Source: Ostrinia nubilalis | Lineage: Eukaryota > Arthropoda > Insecta > Lepidoptera > Crambidae | NCBI RefSeq assembly: GCF_963855985.1 | Contig: NC_087117.1 | Span: 7,327,001 to 7,391,000 of the forward strand | Length of the DNA stretch: 64,000 nucleotides | Reading direction: 5' to 3' | Part shown: piece by piece, positions 1 through 13,500 of the stretch | Layout of the letters: the number at the start of each line of letters is the position of its first letter | How positions within the stretch are numbered: the stretch's first letter is position 1 | The notes under the pieces: generated by a model | The model's input: the letters and a program-made list of their open reading frames with translations, nothing else | Databases searched by the model: none | What the model was told of the DNA's origin: nothing | Made by a program: the position numbers and the translations under genes

Positions 1-56
1 TTTTCGAACCGGATAATGGCCCTACGTGCCGGATGATTTAAGTGTGGTATACTGAC

Positions 57-135
57 TGTCAGCGCTGCAGCCGCGTTGAATGGCCGCCGACGCGCTGCGC
101 GAGCGACGCCGCTCCCTTTCGCCGCTCTCCTGCCA
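57..135 (-). CDS. Lrrk: Possible Lrrk exon 11
   Basis: After TTTTATTTTAG the frame continues in phase 0 as WQESGERERRRSRSASAAIQ, then RGCSAD, up to a possible GTCAGT donor (51-56). The Arg/Ser-rich sequence is not diagnostic and the donor is weak, so this exon is tentative. Confidence 0.35.
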
Positions 136-253
136 CTAAAATAAAAGTTAACAATTGAATAATGTTAATTAATTACCCCATTTATATTCATGGCAGAGTA
201 TAGATGGAATAAAGATGTTGGATGGCTGACAGTATAAATTAAATAAATCGTCA

Positions 254-1255
254 CCTTAGCGTGTGGGTTAGCCGCGGGCGCATCCGGCGGCCAACAGCCG
301 GCGTTGTAACCTCGCGTCGGCGACGGCGCGCCACGCAACTGTCGCCTTCATTTTGAGCAACTTACCTTAGCGTGCGAATTGATACCTTGGTTGCTGTGCG
401 GTGCGGTTCACCTTTGCAAGTGAATATCACTTCAACTCTGTTCTGAGCAGACTTGTTTGGACTGTGGCTGGGCCGCCTTGGCTCTGTGTCTTACCTTAGC
501 GTATGGATTAGAGCCCAGATTATACGATGCTCACTTTAGCAGGTGGGTTGTCTTCTCAACTGTGTGCAACTCAGTACTCGTCGGTTGTGTGCAACTCAAC
601 TCAGTGTAGGGGTTGTTTCATTGACTCTAGAAAGCTTCATGTTAGCTTTCCCTTCAGTTCACCTTGACATGCCACTTGTCTCCTTGTCTCACCTTAGCGT
701 GCGGGTTAGCAGCGGGCGCATCCGCCCGTGTGCCGGCGGTCAGTAACCGGCGTAGGAGGAGTAGATCAGTAGCTGTTGATCCGGCTCTACTTACTGCTAG
801 CTTTTTATGCCATGTGTCTCCTTGACTTCTTATAGCTCACCTTAGCGTGCGGGTTGGCAGCGGGCGCGTCCGCTCGAGCGCCGGCGGCCAGTAACCGGCG
901 TAGTAACCTCGCATCGGCGGCGGCGACGGCGCGCGCCACGCAGTTGTCTCCTTACTTACTGCTAGCCTTGTCATGCTACTTGTCTCCTAGCGTGCAGGTT
1001 AGCGCCCAGACTATTATTTCACTTAACATCAGGTGCGAACGCTGTTAAATACCCGCTCATTCTCACTTTAGCGGGTGGGTTAATTGTCTTCTCAACTGTG
1101 TGCGACTCAACTCAGTGTGTCTCCCAGGCTCCGAGTGCCTTACATTAGCTGTCCAGTTCACTTGGACATGCCACTTGTCTCCTCTCACCTTAGCGTGCGG
1201 GTTAGCAGCGGGCGCATCCGCCCGTGTGCCGGCGGCCAGTAACCGGCGTAGGAGT
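254..1255 (-). repeat. Cluster of partial copies of Lrrk exon 10 with splice donor
   Basis: Exon-10 3' ends, each followed by an intact GTGA- or GTGAG-type donor, start at about 254, 693, 841 and 1189. Shorter, more decayed stubs sit near 364, 495 and 972. Each better copy keeps the stretch that in the true exon codes for LLAAGARADAPAANPHAK, plus about 100 bases of flanking intron. None has an exon-10 acceptor. No other gene signal is seen in 136-1333. Confidence 0.75.
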
Positions 1256-1333
1256 AGATCAGTAGCTGTTGATCCGGCTCTACTTACTGCTAGCTTTTTA
1301 TGCCATGTGTCTCCTTGACTTCTTATAGCTCAC

Positions 1334-1501
1334 CTTAGCATGTGGGTTGGCAGCGGGTGCATCCGCTCTTGCGCCGGCGGCTAACAACCGGCGTAGGAGG
1401 CGGGCGTCGGCGGCGGCGACGGCGCGCGCCACGCAGCTGTCGGCGCCTACCCGCCGATCGAGCGCTACCGGGCGCACGCGCTGGCTGCCCGGACCGCTGT
1501 C
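1334..1501 (-). CDS. Lrrk: Lrrk exon 10
   Basis: 56 codons from DSGPGSQRVRPVALDRR to AAGARADAPAANPHAK, containing an ankyrin-like helix pair (ARAVAAADARLLRRLLAAGA). The acceptor is TGGCTCGCAG and the donor GTGAGC. Phase 0 on both sides. Four or more partial copies of its 3' end with donor lie downstream between 254 and 1255. Confidence 0.7.
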
Positions 1502-4500
1502 CTGCGAGCCAGTAATCACAATACAGTAGCTGATACGCGCCTCTTAATTTGTATAGTCCGGTCGCGGAGCACGTAGGATTTCGTCCAATGACCCCGAGCT
1601 ACCCATCCTTATCGCTCGCGCGTAATTATATTTCTGTTGCAACTGTGTGTCTAAGAAAATAGGCTTTCAAGAATATTAAAGCTTCAAAATCGAAACTCGA
1701 GAATTCTCGAGCTCCGGTAATTTTTTTCTCGTCTCGAATGAAACCAAATTTCTCGAGTTTTCTCGAGTTCGAGAAAGCTCGAGCAGAAACCCTAGGTACG
1801 ACTTAGGCACCGAACAAAATGAACAATTACTAAATCCTTTATATTGTTCGGTGCTTAAACTCTAAACTATATTCAATTGATTTTTGTTTTTACTAGTGTA
1901 TAATTACCCTAACATTGCAAAAAGAAATGCTGTGTATACCTGTAATTGAGGTCATATACGTATCATGTGTTAAACCATGTTAAAATGTATGAACTGTATT
2001 ATGTATGTGACTTTGTTGGTGTACCTAATAAATAAATAAATAAAATAAATAAACTGTGCGACGGACGGCCGCAGTGTGTGTGCGAGCGCAACAGTAATAT
2101 AATTACGCGCGAGCGATAAGGATGGGTAGCTCGGGGTCATTCTCTCTCCCTCGGGAGAGACGTAATTCTACGTGCTCGGCGACTGGACTTTAGTGGGTGA
2201 CTAAAACAGCTATCCTGATGCAAGGATAAATAAGTGTGGAAGTGACAGACAATCTTGATTGAGCTTTACACTTTTTTAGCAACAAGCCGAGGGCATATTT
2301 CCATTAGAGGATTGTTATAGGCTGATGGTTTGATAACCTGTTTTACGACAAATAAATACATTGATCTCTGAGTAGTTTCTGCCATTATGTCCTTATACTG
2401 AGCCGAGTCCATTTCAGTAGGTACCTGAACCTAATTTAGATCATTTTCTTTTAATACCTATTTAATTATAATGTTTTAGGTCTAGTACATAATAAACCAT
2501 ATACAGTGTGTTTGGGATATGGTTAGTGATAATTTAAGGCGATGTTGTGATGTCAATTTTATCGACAAAAATGCCCCCTAATACGTGCCCGTCAAAACTG
2601 AATTTTTTGACAAAAACTAAAATTCATTATTTTTTTTTTAAGTTTTTCGGTTATTATTTTTCATTTTTATGTTTTTGTTTAATGTCACATATTATTGGCT
2701 TACAAATGCAATTTTTTATTTATCTGTAAGACGGGCACATAAGAAATACAAATAAAATATGTAGTCACATAAAAAATTAAGTCCCCCCATTCCAAGAGGA
2801 GGGGGGTGGGCCCACATATGAGGGCATTTTTGTCGATAAAATTGACATCACCACATCGCCTTAAATTATCGCTAGCCCTATCCCAAACACACTGTATTAT
2901 AGGGAATAGACTAAGAGCTAGTGAACGCCAGACCTACGTCATTTTATAAAAGCTGAAAGTTTGTCAGCATATGCTCCCAATATAGGATATAATGTTGGTG
3001 AATTATGAAGTTTGGGTCATGGTGGCTTTGGGACCCTAAAAAAACTGTCTGGCAAGGAGTTGGAACTGTCAAAACTGTCTGGCTGTTGGGGAAAATACTT
3101 CTAATTATTGCCCAAATATTATACATAAAAATCAGATTTTATGGTATAACGTAAGTCTAACTTTTACGATGGCTTTTTCTGTATATTCAATAGACTGTTA
3201 TTCTACTAACTTTCAGCTTTTATGAAATGACGTAGGTCTGGCGTTCACTAGCTCTTAGTCTAGAAGGTAAGCCTAGAATAATCTGTAGAGAAGCTATGTA
3301 TCCTTGACTCACCTGCTTGCTGCCGCCGCCGGTGAGCTTGGTGACGATGGCGTGGATGCCGAGCGAGATGCCGCGCTGCGGCGACAGCACTCGAGCCGCC
3401 TCCACCGCCGGCGCCGGCGGGCTCTGGGGACAAAATACCGGGTGACAGTGGCTGACGGTCAACACACGAGACGAAAAGATATGGACAATCACAGTTAAAA
3501 AGTCGGAACAATTTGATTGACTTAGATCACACTGAGAAAAAAATACCACCGCGATCTAAATGACACACAGTTCCATCTCTCGGCAGTGTGAGGAACTAAG
3601 TCTCTCACAGTAGCAGCAATGTCAGAATTAACGCCATCTCTCGGTAGACTCAGGAAGTAAATCGTTTCTCACCGTAGCAGCAGCGTCGGCAGGCGGCACG
3701 GGCTCACACGCCACGCTATAGTTCAGCAGCACTTCAACCACAGGCATGCTGCCGAACAAGCAAAAGATATACAGCGCCATCTCTGGGTAACCTGTGGAAC
3801 TAAGTCTCTCACCGTAGCAGCAGCGTCAGCTGGTGGTACGGGCTCACAAGCCACGCTATAGTTCAACAGCACTTCAACCACAGGCATGCTGCCGAGCGAG
3901 CAGGCGATGTATAGCGCCGTCTGCCCGCTGACGTCGGATGCGTTCACGTCGAACGCAGCCTTGTACTGCCACTTGCCGCTTTCGTCGCTGGAAAGAGAAA
4001 ATAAAGCCGTAAGTCATTTGTTTTTTGCTTTAAATAAGCGTTTTTACACGTCCCAGTCAAACCCTATCACTGCTTCAAGAAAATAGTGCATCTAATGGTA
4101 ATTTTTTTAGTGAAAATAGTACTACATAATACCATAATCGGGCCGGAATCTGCACTCTGATTAGTCTTTATTTACCGCCTTCCCTTTCCATAACCTGTGC
4201 CTAGAAGATATACCAACTACCTGAGTTGCCTAGAAGATAATATCTTGGTATATTATACCAACGTTTGTTGTAACTATCAGATTTGCAGAATCCAATCTAT
4301 AACAAGTGTATTACCACAGTGTGTAAGTTGCGTCGTCTATTTATTGAATTTAATCACACATACATAGACATCGTTTATTGCACAGTACACAAAACTGACA
4401 AGTAAAATAAATACAAATACGAAACAACACAATTCCCATCCCACCCTGGTATTTACAACACAACCAGAGTAAATACAAATGAGTAGGTTATCTTCATAGA

Positions 4501-7500
4501 AACGCACCGAGCGCGGTTTGTATGTCGGCGCAATCACGACTGACTCGCCGCTAATCCACGCAAAATTTTGTCAGTGTGTGCGTGCGCGCCGCATACGTAT
4601 TGGCACGCTCACATACAAACCGCGCTCGGTGCGTTTCTATGAAGATAACCTACTCATTTGTATTTACTCTGACACATCATCAAGATAAGTAAGCATCCAC
4701 TCACGTGTAAGTGTTGAGCACGTCCTCAGGGTAAGGATGTTCCAACAGCAGCGCGACCAGCGGCGCGTGCGCGCCGATGCACGCCGCGTGCAGCGGCAGC
4801 CATTTCTCCACCGTCTCTTGCTGGAACAACCAATATCATCATCATCGTCGGGTCATTTAAGGTCGTCTGATTGTCACTTACCATCAGGTGAGATACAGGC
4901 CAAGAGCTTCCTCGTTGTGGATTTAAAGTCGTCGCACATTTATCAACGCGGAAAGGGATCGTAAGCGTATAAACTCGAGGCGGTCAGTATTCTTTGTATG
5001 AAACTCCATACTATAACGCACACTTATCCGCACTGTAACGTAAATGCCTTGCCTCGCGAATGACAGCGCACAAAAAGCAAGGATAGCTCGCGAAAGGCGA
5101 TACGGTATTGATCCCTTTCCGAGTTGATAAGTCTGCTATAAGCTTATGTCTCCACTGCAGGAGCACGGGGTTGTTTTGGCCTAGATTCTCCACGCTGGCC
5201 AGATGGAACCAAGACCAACTTGCGCAGCTTTAGCAAAGAACTGCAGCAGTATCCCCAGGTGACTGTTGATCAAGTTTATTGATCCTCAATCGAAAGCAGA
5301 AATGATAGCCTGGAGATAGTCACAGTAAGTGCCGATGCAGTTTCGTGGCGATATCTAAGTGTCCGTGAACAAAATTGCTTCTATCTATGATCTCCAAGTC
5401 TTCGTGAATCAGCTTTAGTTAACCTGGAAGTTAAGCCAGGTTTCAGCTCTGGCGATGGGAACTAAACTGATCTTTGCGGCTTGGGACAAGTGCTGCAGCA
5501 ACATAGCGAAATCCGTTACCAATCTCAAGTTTCCTTCAAATGCTGTGATGATAGGAACTTAACTGACCTGCGCGGCGCGGGGGAAGTGCTGGAGAAGCAA
5601 CTTGGCGATGTCCAGGTGGCCGTGGTAGGCGGCGGCGTACAGAGGCCCGTAGCACGTGACGCGCGCGAGGGAGCCTGCTGTCTCCTGCTGCAGGAGCTAC
5701 CAATCTGTGCAGCGCGGGCGAAGTGCTGCCTAATTGCGCGAATGAACCTCACTTGGAGCTGCAAGCTATTGCCCAGGACGGCCAAGACATTTTTTCGCGG
5801 CTCCGCCCCAGAATGATGAACTGTCAGGGTAAGCGCCGCCCGACTTCAGGGCAGGTAATACCTCCCCTTGGTTCTCCAATAACTAACCTAACCGCTAAGG
5901 GTCTGTAATGGCCACCAAACACCTGGCACCTGCCTGCAGGGAGCTACCAACCTGTGCGGCGCGAGGGAAGTGCTGTAACAGCAACTTGGCGATGTCCAGG
6001 TGGCCGTGGTAGGCGGCGGCGTACAGAGGCCCGTAGCGCGTGACCGGGTGCGCTCGCCCGTCCGCTCCTGCTTCTAGTAACGCCGCCACCACGGCTGTGT
6101 GGCCCGCTTCTGACGCTCTGGATAATAAATTAAGATGTTTTAATAGGATCGGGATTTGAGATAAGGTTTTATTAGTTTTCACGACTTTTTCTCTTCCTAT
6201 CTGCCACAAGATCAACAAGCATCCACTAAAGATGGTTAAAAATGGGACAAACATAATAGTGTAAGATTTTCAGAAAAAAAAATGGGAAAATCACTTTGCG
6301 TAATATTGTTCCCTAGCTAGGAATTAAGATATAGCAGACTGGGTAGTTCCGATTGTTGAAAAAGAAATGTAGTTCTGTGATTGGAAGGACACGTTAATGG
6401 TCACCTGCATCGACTCAGTCTGATACACAGGTAGAGACACTTTCACAGGACAATTTCCACCTCTCACTCCTACTATTGCAACTCCTGTATATCTAGGATC
6501 TACACATGTAGGCCCAGGATTTGAACTCCCCAGTCTATGCCCCCACTAACAATCTATCAGTCTATGACTCCGTCAGTCAGTCTATACGTTTAAGATAGAA
6601 TAAAATATCTATTAGGGATGTTATGGATATGTAGTTTCGGTTATGGATACGGTTACGGATATAGGAATAATATTATACCGGATATTATAGATATTTTTTT
6701 ATTTCGGATATCCGAAAGTTTCGGTTACGGTTACGGATATCTGTGCTATAGAATGCAATTTGCAATAGTTGTCCAACACGGTTCATTCATGGCCGCACAC
6801 TTTACATCGAATAAAGAGTAATTTAAAAAAAAATGATACTAGATGGCATTATAAAGGTAAATCAGGCTGTTATGCCTTTACATATAATGCTATACAAAAA
6901 ACAATTTAAACTGCCTACATCCTAAATTATCCGAAACTTTTAAATCGGTTACGGTTTCGGATATTTTTTTATTTCGGATTTTCGAAAGTTTCGGTTACGG
7001 TTACGGATATCCATAACATCCCTGCTATCTTTTCCAACTCACACATATAGCAGCGTATTGGCGCCGCCCGGCGTCAGGTTGACGATCAGCCCAGCGTTGT
7101 TGCCCAAGGTTGCCAGACGAGTCTTCAGCCCCTGCACATCTCCTCGCGAGACCAGCTCGCGAAGCGCCGCGTGCTGTGATAGTCGCTCGCGTTCGAGGGC
7201 GTCTGGTGACAATATACATTCTTTATTAAATTCTAATTCAATAATTTATCTGGTAGATTATATGCTCGTTTTACAAATTAATTAGTATGCCTTTATTTCA
7301 GTGCACTTCGTTCGTTCGTTTCAGCCAAATGACGTCCACTGCTGGACCAAGGCTTCCCCCAAGGATTTCCCCAACGACCAGACCTGAAAGGACACTTAAA
7401 AGACCGTGCTAAATATTTCTTGCTCTACCACCACTTTGGGATAAGTAACATATCGGCTGGTTTTGAGAAGACGTGGCAATGGTGGGAGGCATATTGTAAA

Positions 7501-10500
7501 CGTTCCAACAAGCACTACTGGCGAGGAAAATCTTGCCGCTCGCCAGTGGTAATTTTCTAGCGATTTTATCCCGAACCGATAGGCCATACAGCAGTCAAAT
7601 GTCATCAAATTGTCTCCTGAGTGTACCTACCTCCAGCGGCTAACATGTCGGCGACATCGTCAGAATTGTGTTGTTTACTAGTAGTCTATGCAGCAGTTGA
7701 TGACTCAATGACTTCAGCTCAAGTGATCCATTAGTGTACCTACCTCCAGTAGCCCACCGGTCAGCGACGCCGTCAGACTAATGTTGTTTATTCTATAGTC
7801 CACACAACAGTTGATGACTAAATGATATCATCACAAGCAACTCCTTAAGTCCTGCGGGGTTACTCCGAAGTTTCGAATGTTGCCTTCTCTCTCACGCAAA
7901 GCGAGATGCCAACATAAGCAACTTTGACAGAAAGACCCGAAACTACGTACCCTGTAGCTGAATGTACCCACCTCCAGTAGCCCACGGGTCGGCGACATCA
8001 TCCACGAAGTAATGCGTGGCGTCGTATGCAGCATCAGGCTCGGTCTCCGCTTGCGAGCGCTTGAGCGACGTCACCGACTGCGCTCGCGAGCGCGCGCGAG
8101 CCTCGTGCGCCGCCTCGCGGAAGCGTTGCAGCATTATGCGTTATTTTTCATTGGTTCGTGGATCACTACCAGCACTGTTTTTATATTCGTTTAAAACAAA
8201 GTCATATTTGAAGTGGTATGGTTACAGGTTTTCTGTATTAAAGAATAATAGAATAATTAAAGATCAACCATTCGTGTTGTTTCCTATTTCCCCTGTCGCT
8301 ATGATCCACAGATCACAGAAACTAAAGAGAGATGTGACAAGGTGGCGGGGCCGGTGTCGCAGCAATATCAATATGCTCAAAAACAGAACACATTTCTCGT
8401 GAAAGCAATGATGACAGCAGCGACGTCAAAATGTAAACGGTTTACATTGCTTGCGTAGTACTAAAGATTATTCGAACGTTGAGTACTGATACCGCAGTAG
8501 ATAATGAGCACATATTCGATTACTTTGTGTGTGTGAATTTCTAATGCGACACTGAGTTTCGAACTCAGCGCATTAGTTGGCATCTCTCTATATCTTTATG
8601 CTATGATCAGTGTAGTAGCAGAGTCTGGTAGTAGTTCCTAGTAACACTGCTGCCCATGGAATGTGCGGTTATTCCTTCAAGGCCCGCGAATCTAGACACA
8701 ATAGATAAATCAATTGTTATGGCATTAATTAATGCCGTCTGGGACTCAAGCGGTTAAGCGAGCGACTTGGTACGGCCTATTTATTTATTTATTTTTAGAC
8801 CTTATTACGTAATTAAATAGTTATGTTGTTTTATTTTAGAATGCCGATAATTGTCTTTAACCTAACCCCGCATTGAGACAATCGCATTCGCATCGCGTCG
8901 TATTTCATACAAGACAATAGCCATTCATCCACAATAACAGTTCGCTAGTGATTTCACACTTCATCTCACAAGCATGCGCCATGCGCGTACGCTTGCCCAA
9001 CTGCCTTGGTTGCGATCGTAGAGCACAGTGCAGATCGATTCAGTGCGTTTAACCCCGCTCTCGAAAGGCGAAAAATGACGAATTTTCTGTTTGATATTTT
9101 GTAAATTATTGTAGAGGATATGCTATTTTTATTAGCATTAATTCATAGCTTCAAAACAATTCAAACTTTTAAGCTCGGCCATTACAGTAATGCCATGTTT
9201 TTTGTTAGGAAATTATTACGTATACCCACTGGTCAATAAAAACGGCACCAATCTATTTTAAATCAAAGGTGACTGAGTGACTGACATAGTGATCTATCAA
9301 CGCACAGTCCAAGCCACTGGACGGATCGGGCTGAAATTTGGCATGCAGGTAGATGTTATGACGTAGGCATCCGCTAAGAAAGGGTTTTACGAAACTCCAC
9401 CCCTAAGGGGGTAAACGGGATCCACGCGTACGAAGTCGCAGGCGGTCGCTAGTGAGTTACATAGGACTCTCCCTTGCCACGAGTTATTGCCCTAAGATTG
9501 CAGTTGTTGCTGCAATAATACCAATTTTATCTTCTGTTTGACTTCGGCCTTTCGGCCTAACACAGCCAGTCAACTGCAAAATTGCAGATTGATGCGGTTC
9601 TTTACCGTTTGTAACTATCATCATCTTATACTGTGGCTCTGCTATCCGCTTGCATACGACACGGCCTGTTTACCGCGACAGGGATATATGGGCTTGTATA
9701 TGATGGACTTACACTGTTGCAGTGTAAACTAAGAATACCGTAATCAGCAAATTAAAACCATTTTTTGTCCCTTTGCTGGTGGTACATAATTCAAATTCAA
9801 AATTATTTATTGTGAAACGTAGGTGTTTACAGATATCACTTTGTAATAGTTTCACTGTTTCCTATGATAAGTCCTGCTGGCTATCATCGACCATCTAATC
9901 TAAGCCTTTCGCCATAACAACAATAATGTTGTATTTCGACAGTTAGAGGTAAGACAGCCAGCCTCTGTGGTTGATTATTCCAAGTGAACTTTGCTTCGAA
10001 CTTCGGTCTGATCATCACTTTTTATCACGTGAGATGCAAGCCAAGTTTCCCAGTTGTGGATCAAAAAAAAATGTCATCAATCAATCAATCAATAGATCAT
10101 CTACCTATTGTGTCGGTTATACGTACCTATCCTTTTGCCAGTCTTTGTACCAGCGCTTAGAGACTAACATTTGGCAAGTGCTAGAAGAAGCGCCACAACA
10201 CATTCAAGCGGTTTTCGAAATAGCTAGCACCCATAACACAAGCATATCTTATTAGTTGCTTACTTTGGGGCTAGATGACGTTATGTGAAATTGTCCAAAG
10301 ATATAAAAAAAAACCATTATTGTTGGAACTTCTGTATCATTGCGAAGTGAATAAATGAATATGAATATGAATATGAATATGAATATGAATATGAATATGA
10401 AAAGGAAATACACGAAATAAACATGCAAGAACGTAGTCAACAACAGGACGATGCAAATTAAAAGACGACCATTCCTATTGCTCTGACGACATGAGTCACT

Positions 10501-13500
10501 TGTGCGGTCTGTCCTATATTATATATCTTGAAGTATCAGGTTCCTGATCCGGGGACTGATGTCGCGAATTTTGTTGCGTAAGTCCCTCGTACGGCTTCTG
10601 ATGCGCGAAAACGGCGATAAACTTAAGGCGATAGGACGGACGATCAATTTGATGAGGAAGTGAAAACTGTGAGCAATATTATTTATTACTTCTTCTATCG
10701 TTTGAAATTAAAACTCAATCAAGTTATGCTCTCCACAGCACAAACAAAACACATGTGGTAGCCGATTCATCATCATCATTTCAGTCACAGGACGTCCACT
10801 GAACATAGGCTTCCCCATACCAAATTTGGGGATGTTAAGATGCTGATGGAGTTGTATTGAATAACTTAGCTTCCGCCCACAACTTCGACCGCGTGCATTC
10901 TGGACTATCACCAAAGATCTCGAAAAATAGCTCGTAAGAACATAAAAATACTAGTATAAATTAAGCTTTGACTGTCGTCTCAGTAAAACGGTATCACACG
11001 CGTCCCTTTTTCAAAAAACCGGGATAAAAACTATCCTATGTCCCTTCCCACGACTCTATCTTTAACATCAAAATCGGACAGACAGTCTTTCACATTTTTA
11101 AATACTAAGTAGAAGGGATTTCCGTATCCCTAGCTTGAGAACTAACTTCACCTCTTCACTATTTTTTGCAATAAAAGGTAGCAATGACCTGCTCCAATGT
11201 TCAATTACAATATAACAAACATCAGCGGTTTCGGCAGGCGTGAAAACGTAACACTCGCATAATGATTATTAATTAAATAATTAATGCTCACGCAACAAGG
11301 CTTCAGGGGAATTAGGTTTGGCGACGGTGTCAACGGTCTAAGCACATATTATGTAGGAGCTTAGGTGACAGATTTTGTTGGGGTTTCGATAAAATACTTT
11401 CGTGGTACAATTTAACCTGATAAGGCAGTCGATTTCTTTCAGAGTAGGTTCTCAAGTCGCCTTACGTTTTTTTAAACGAAAACCACCTCAGGAATTCAAT
11501 GAATTTCTCAAGTAAGAAACTCATAATTACATATTGTACGTGTACTTTTGAAAGTGTTTTTATTTGCTTGACAAGCACATTTTACTTTTTTGGCAAGCCG
11601 AAATCCACGGACAAAGCCGCGGGCAGAAACTAATCAAACTATATCAATTTAGGTCTGTCTGACGCAGAATGAGCACTTCGTAAAATGAGCATACGACTCA
11701 AAACGCGATTTTCAGTTGAATTTCTCAAAAGAAGCACTTCTTAAAATGTGCATTTCGCAAAACGATAATTGCAATGTTCACTTTGCAAAATGTGTATTTC
11801 GAAAACCTGCGTCCTACACAGCAGAGATGTTATGGATATCCGTAACCGTAACCGAAACTTTCGGATATCCGAAATAAAAAAATATCCGTAACCGTAACCG
11901 AAACTACATATCCATCACATCTCTATCACAGCAATGAGTACCTAATCGCATACATTCGGGGCTCTTCAATTAGTGACAGTAGTAGGTACACTCGTTTGTT
12001 GACACTCTCCCCGGTGACGTCACCTGACCCGCGCTTGATAAAGCAGCATGTATCGCCCTTCCTTTAACGACTTGACCTCTAGTTTACGAGTTGATATACT
12101 TTGAATCCAAATATCACACCAATTTGCACCTATCAATATTTATAAAAGAGAAAGGTCACTGACTGACTCACTCATCACGAAATCTCAGAAACTACATGTG
12201 CTAGGAGTCTCAAATTTTGCACGGGGGTTCCTTTTAGAACGTAGGTGCTCACTAAGACGGGATTTTGCAAAATTCAACTCCTAAGGGGGTAAAACGGGAT
12301 CCACGCTTACGAAGTCGCGGGAGGCTGCTAGTTAGAAACTAAATCTAACGAAGAAAGAAATCATTGGGGGAGGCCTTTGTTCAGCAGTGGATGTCCTATG
12401 CCTGATATGATGATGATGAGAAACTAAATATGATACTATTTTCTTGTTACGTTTTGGTGAAGAACGGATGATTTTATCGCATTTAACTATAAAACTTATA
12501 AAACATTAGTGAGTGGTAGGGAGTAGGTAATATAACAAACGCGAAAATTACTACCTAGCATCTGCAAAATCAAATCAGATGATTTTTGAAAAAGAGGTCC
12601 TTAAATTTTAATTTTGAGAATAATGGACCTTCCAAAAGGATGGCTTTCTACTAAGTTGCTTTTCGCGAAACATAATTATAATAAAGCTTGTAAGGGGCAT
12701 TAATAATTTCTTAGATTAGATTTGTATTGATGGTTGTCTTAAACCAGTCGACAAGCAAGCCGTATCGAGTGACCACAGTAGGCACGTACAAGGGTCAATT
12801 GGTCCCACTAATTGATGCACAACAGCGCTTACTAGAAGCGCCAGACATTCTGGAGTCGGCGAGTTGCCGTGAAATAACTTCTAGAAATAATATTCATATT
12901 GTAGATTGAGAGCGTATACGTGGATATTATTTACCAGACCCACAAAAGCTATTAATTTAATAAAAAAAAATGTTATGTAAAATATTCAAAAGTGCATTAG
13001 TCTAGATAAACAACCTAATTTCCACACGGACGAAAATGCTCAAACTGGTTACTGTTTTGCATGTTAATGTAAATAAAGGACAATGTTCATTTCTGGCCTG
13101 GCGTGGACAAGCTGCTAATGAAAATATGAATTTGCCAAAAATTTTTAATTAATTTTTAAAGTATTCACTTAGTGTAACTTTGTATCAATTTGCCTTTATA
13201 AAAATCCATTTTAAATAGTACTTTATGTGATAATTACAACTTCCTGTCTTGAACACTCAATTCAGTGTTGCCAAAATGAATCTTATCGGTAAGAATCGAT
13301 TCATATCGATTGTTTTTCGACTATGACAAGTAGTATTTTTTAAATACGTATTCATTAAAATGACATTTATAAAACGTTTTTAATATTCCAATAACACTAC
13401 CAAAAATATTTAAATAACTAAATGAAACCTTATTTCACACACACCTTATTATACACCTTATTTCGAGTCATCAAAAAATACTATCGATTTTTATATCGAT

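Noticed and set aside
5481..5816. 111-codon plus-strand open frame
   Set aside because: Runs over the antisense of duplicated Lrrk exon 6 pieces.
6618..6821. Open frame with repeated Gly-Tyr (YGYGYGY)
   Set aside because: A product of the GGTTAC-rich MITE repeats; the mirrored copy at 46702 gives the same artefact.
12727..12909. 60-codon open frame with non-repetitive composition
   Set aside because: No splice partners, no recognised motif and no flanking gene signals; could be chance.
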